Positions 21,526-22,433 of a stretch of DNA of 22,433 nt are shown one piece after another. Where the stretch lies: NCBI GenBank assembly GCA_030523905.1, contig JAUNHO010000003.1, forward strand, positions 1 through 22,433, in the 5' to 3' direction. The DNA is from Bergeyella zoohelcum (lineage in GTDB: Bacteria; Bacteroidota; Bacteroidia; Flavobacteriales; Weeksellaceae). The position numbers were made by a program, and so were the translations under genes. The notes under the pieces were generated by a model. That model made no database searches. It saw nothing but the letters and a program-made list of their open reading frames with translations, and was not told the DNA's origin. Positions within the stretch are counted from its first letter, which is position 1, and every line of letters starts with the position of its first letter.

Positions 21526-22433
21526 ATGAAAAAAATATTTTTCTCTGCTATTGCAATTTCCACTTTGTTTTTCTCGTATAGTTGCAATACAGATTTTGAT
21601 ACCGATGTAACGGAAATAGCCACCACAAACGGCGAGGCAGATTTTTCCAAATATGTAGCATTAGGAAACTCCCTTACGGCTGGGTATAGAGATAATGCTC
21701 TGTATATCTCTGGGCAAAACGAGTCTTATCCTAATATGATTGCTCAGCAAATGAAAGCCGTAGGCGGGGGCGAGTTCAAACAACCTCTAATGGCAGATGA
21801 TTTGGGCGGAATACCATCAATTGGTAGAGCCAACAAACTGGTTCTTAGCCTAGTAAATGGAGAATTATCACCTGTAACAGCATCAGGAACTGGGACTACT
21901 ACTTTGACAAACATCTACGCATCTGGACCTTACCAAAATATGGGCGTTCCAGGGGCAAAGGTTTCTCATCTTTTGGCACCAGGCTACGGAAGTGCAGCTA
22001 ATTTGTCCGCTGGAAGAGCCAACCCTTATTTTGTAAGATTTGCATCAAGTGCTACTACTTCGGTTATTGCGGATTTCATCAGCCAAAAACCTACATTTTT
22101 CTCCCTTTGGATAGGGAATAATGACGCTCTTCTCTATGCGTTGGCAGGAGGAGATAGCAGCGTGGAGACTCTCACTTCGGCGGCTGATTTCAAGACTTAT
22201 TATACACTTTTAGCGACTCAGATTGCTACAACGGGAGCAAAGGGCATAGTGGCGAATATCCCTGATGTTACGGCTATTCCATCGCTTACTACGGTACCAT
22301 ACAACCCACTTTCTGTAAGTGTTTTAGGTTCTGATAATATTGATAAACTAAACCAGCGTATTTACGGACCATTGAAACAGGTTTTAACCGCTTTGGGAGC
22401 TGGGGATAGGATTAATTTATTGTCCAAAACAGA
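21526..22433 (+). CDS. SGNH/GDSL-family lipoprotein hydrolase, 3' end cut by window edge
   Basis: I translated from the ATG at 21526; the frame is open for 302 codons to the right edge. The product has a lipoprotein-like signal with Cys20 (STLFFSYSCNTDFD), an unstructured linker, then the SGNH hydrolase blocks. Block I is YVALGNSLTAGY with Ser49 as probable nucleophile; the usual GDSL reads GNSL here. A middle part carries GVPGAKVSHLL, and SLWIGNNDALLYA is the GxND block III. The catalytic Asp-His block near the C-terminus is beyond the window. It lies 12 bp after the FadL-type gene, which suggests esterase or lipase action at the cell surface feeding the transporter. Confidence 0.88.
   Translation, partial: MKKIFFSAIAISTLFFSYSCNTDFDTDVTEIATTNGEADFSKYVALGNSLTAGYRDNALYISGQNESYPNMIAQQMKAVGGGEFKQPLMADDLGGIPSIGRANKLVLSLVNGELSPVTASGTGTTTLTNIYASGPYQNMGVPGAKVSHLLAPGYGSAANLSAGRANPYFVRFASSATTSVIADFISQKPTFFSLWIGNNDALLYALAGGDSSVETLTSAADFKTYYTLLATQIATTGAKGIVANIPDVTAIPSLTTVPYNPLSVSVLGSDNIDKLNQRIYGPLKQVLTALGAGDRINLLSKT

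Noticed and set aside
1..22433. tRNA, rRNA, insertion sequence or prophage genes
   Set aside because: I read the intergenic regions on both strands and found no cloverleaf-like sequence, transposase motif or terminal inverted repeats with target duplications.

Overview
The window is chromosomal DNA from a member of the Bacteroidota, most likely class Flavobacteriia and possibly the Weeksellaceae (Chryseobacterium/Riemerella/Bergeyella-like). Three things point there: an AT-rich composition, upstream regions that repeatedly carry the Bacteroidota-type -7 element TAnnTTTG without a Shine-Dalgarno sequence, and a gene set that includes an S46 dipeptidyl-peptidase, an alpha2-type glycyl-tRNA synthetase, a long MnmA and a FadL/GDSL-lipoprotein pair. 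The genus is an inference from protein style; no rRNA, tRNA or marker search was possible. I see no insertion sequence, prophage, CRISPR array, tRNA or rRNA.

Layout. 1-3.5 kb: folC (minus, cut by the left edge) diverges from mnmA (plus), which converges with pyrD (minus) through interlocked stop codons. 3.6-5.7 kb: a small secreted or membrane protein gene whose last 24 codons follow an in-frame TAG, then glyS and a strong terminator. 5.75-6.2 kb is gene-free and holds a degenerate 21-nt tandem array and hairpins. 6.2-9.85 kb, minus: an aldo/keto reductase, a VanZ-like membrane protein and a secreted DPP7-type S46 peptidase. 10.0-12.0 kb: a YkgJ-type cysteine-cluster protein (plus, apparently with a TTG start) converges with NADP-type glutamate dehydrogenase (minus). 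12.2-14.2 kb: dprA (minus) and a rhomboid protease (plus) diverge. 14.2-14.4 kb holds a second 21-nt array with the same period. 14.4-15.4 kb, minus: a small lipoprotein gene and an adjacent probable diverged paralogue that is a pseudogene with an in-frame TAA. 15.4-20 kb, all minus: bioB; a CBS/ACT-like gene followed by nadK; and a cluster of a PolB-type 3'-5' exonuclease, a MIP18/SufT-like protein and a SPOUT methyltransferase. 20.3 kb to the right edge, plus: a FadL-type outer-membrane protein and a GDSL-family lipoprotein cut by the edge.

Most genes are housekeeping: translation and tRNA modification (glyS, mnmA, the SPOUT methyltransferase), cofactors (folC, bioB, nadK), pyrimidine and nitrogen metabolism (pyrD, gdhA), DNA uptake (dprA) and cell-envelope export products. 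No pathway operon is present. Neighbours are mostly single genes or pairs with their own promoter and hairpin terminator, and the -7 element often ends only 16-22 nt before the start codon.

The least expected features are two intergenic arrays of 21-nt units with A/T-tract edges and variable GC-rich cores; two small-protein genes broken by in-frame stop codons; a cysteine at the catalytic-base position of a class-2-like PyrD; and a well-formed plus-strand promoter at 18231-18261 with no gene behind it, only a strong hairpin.
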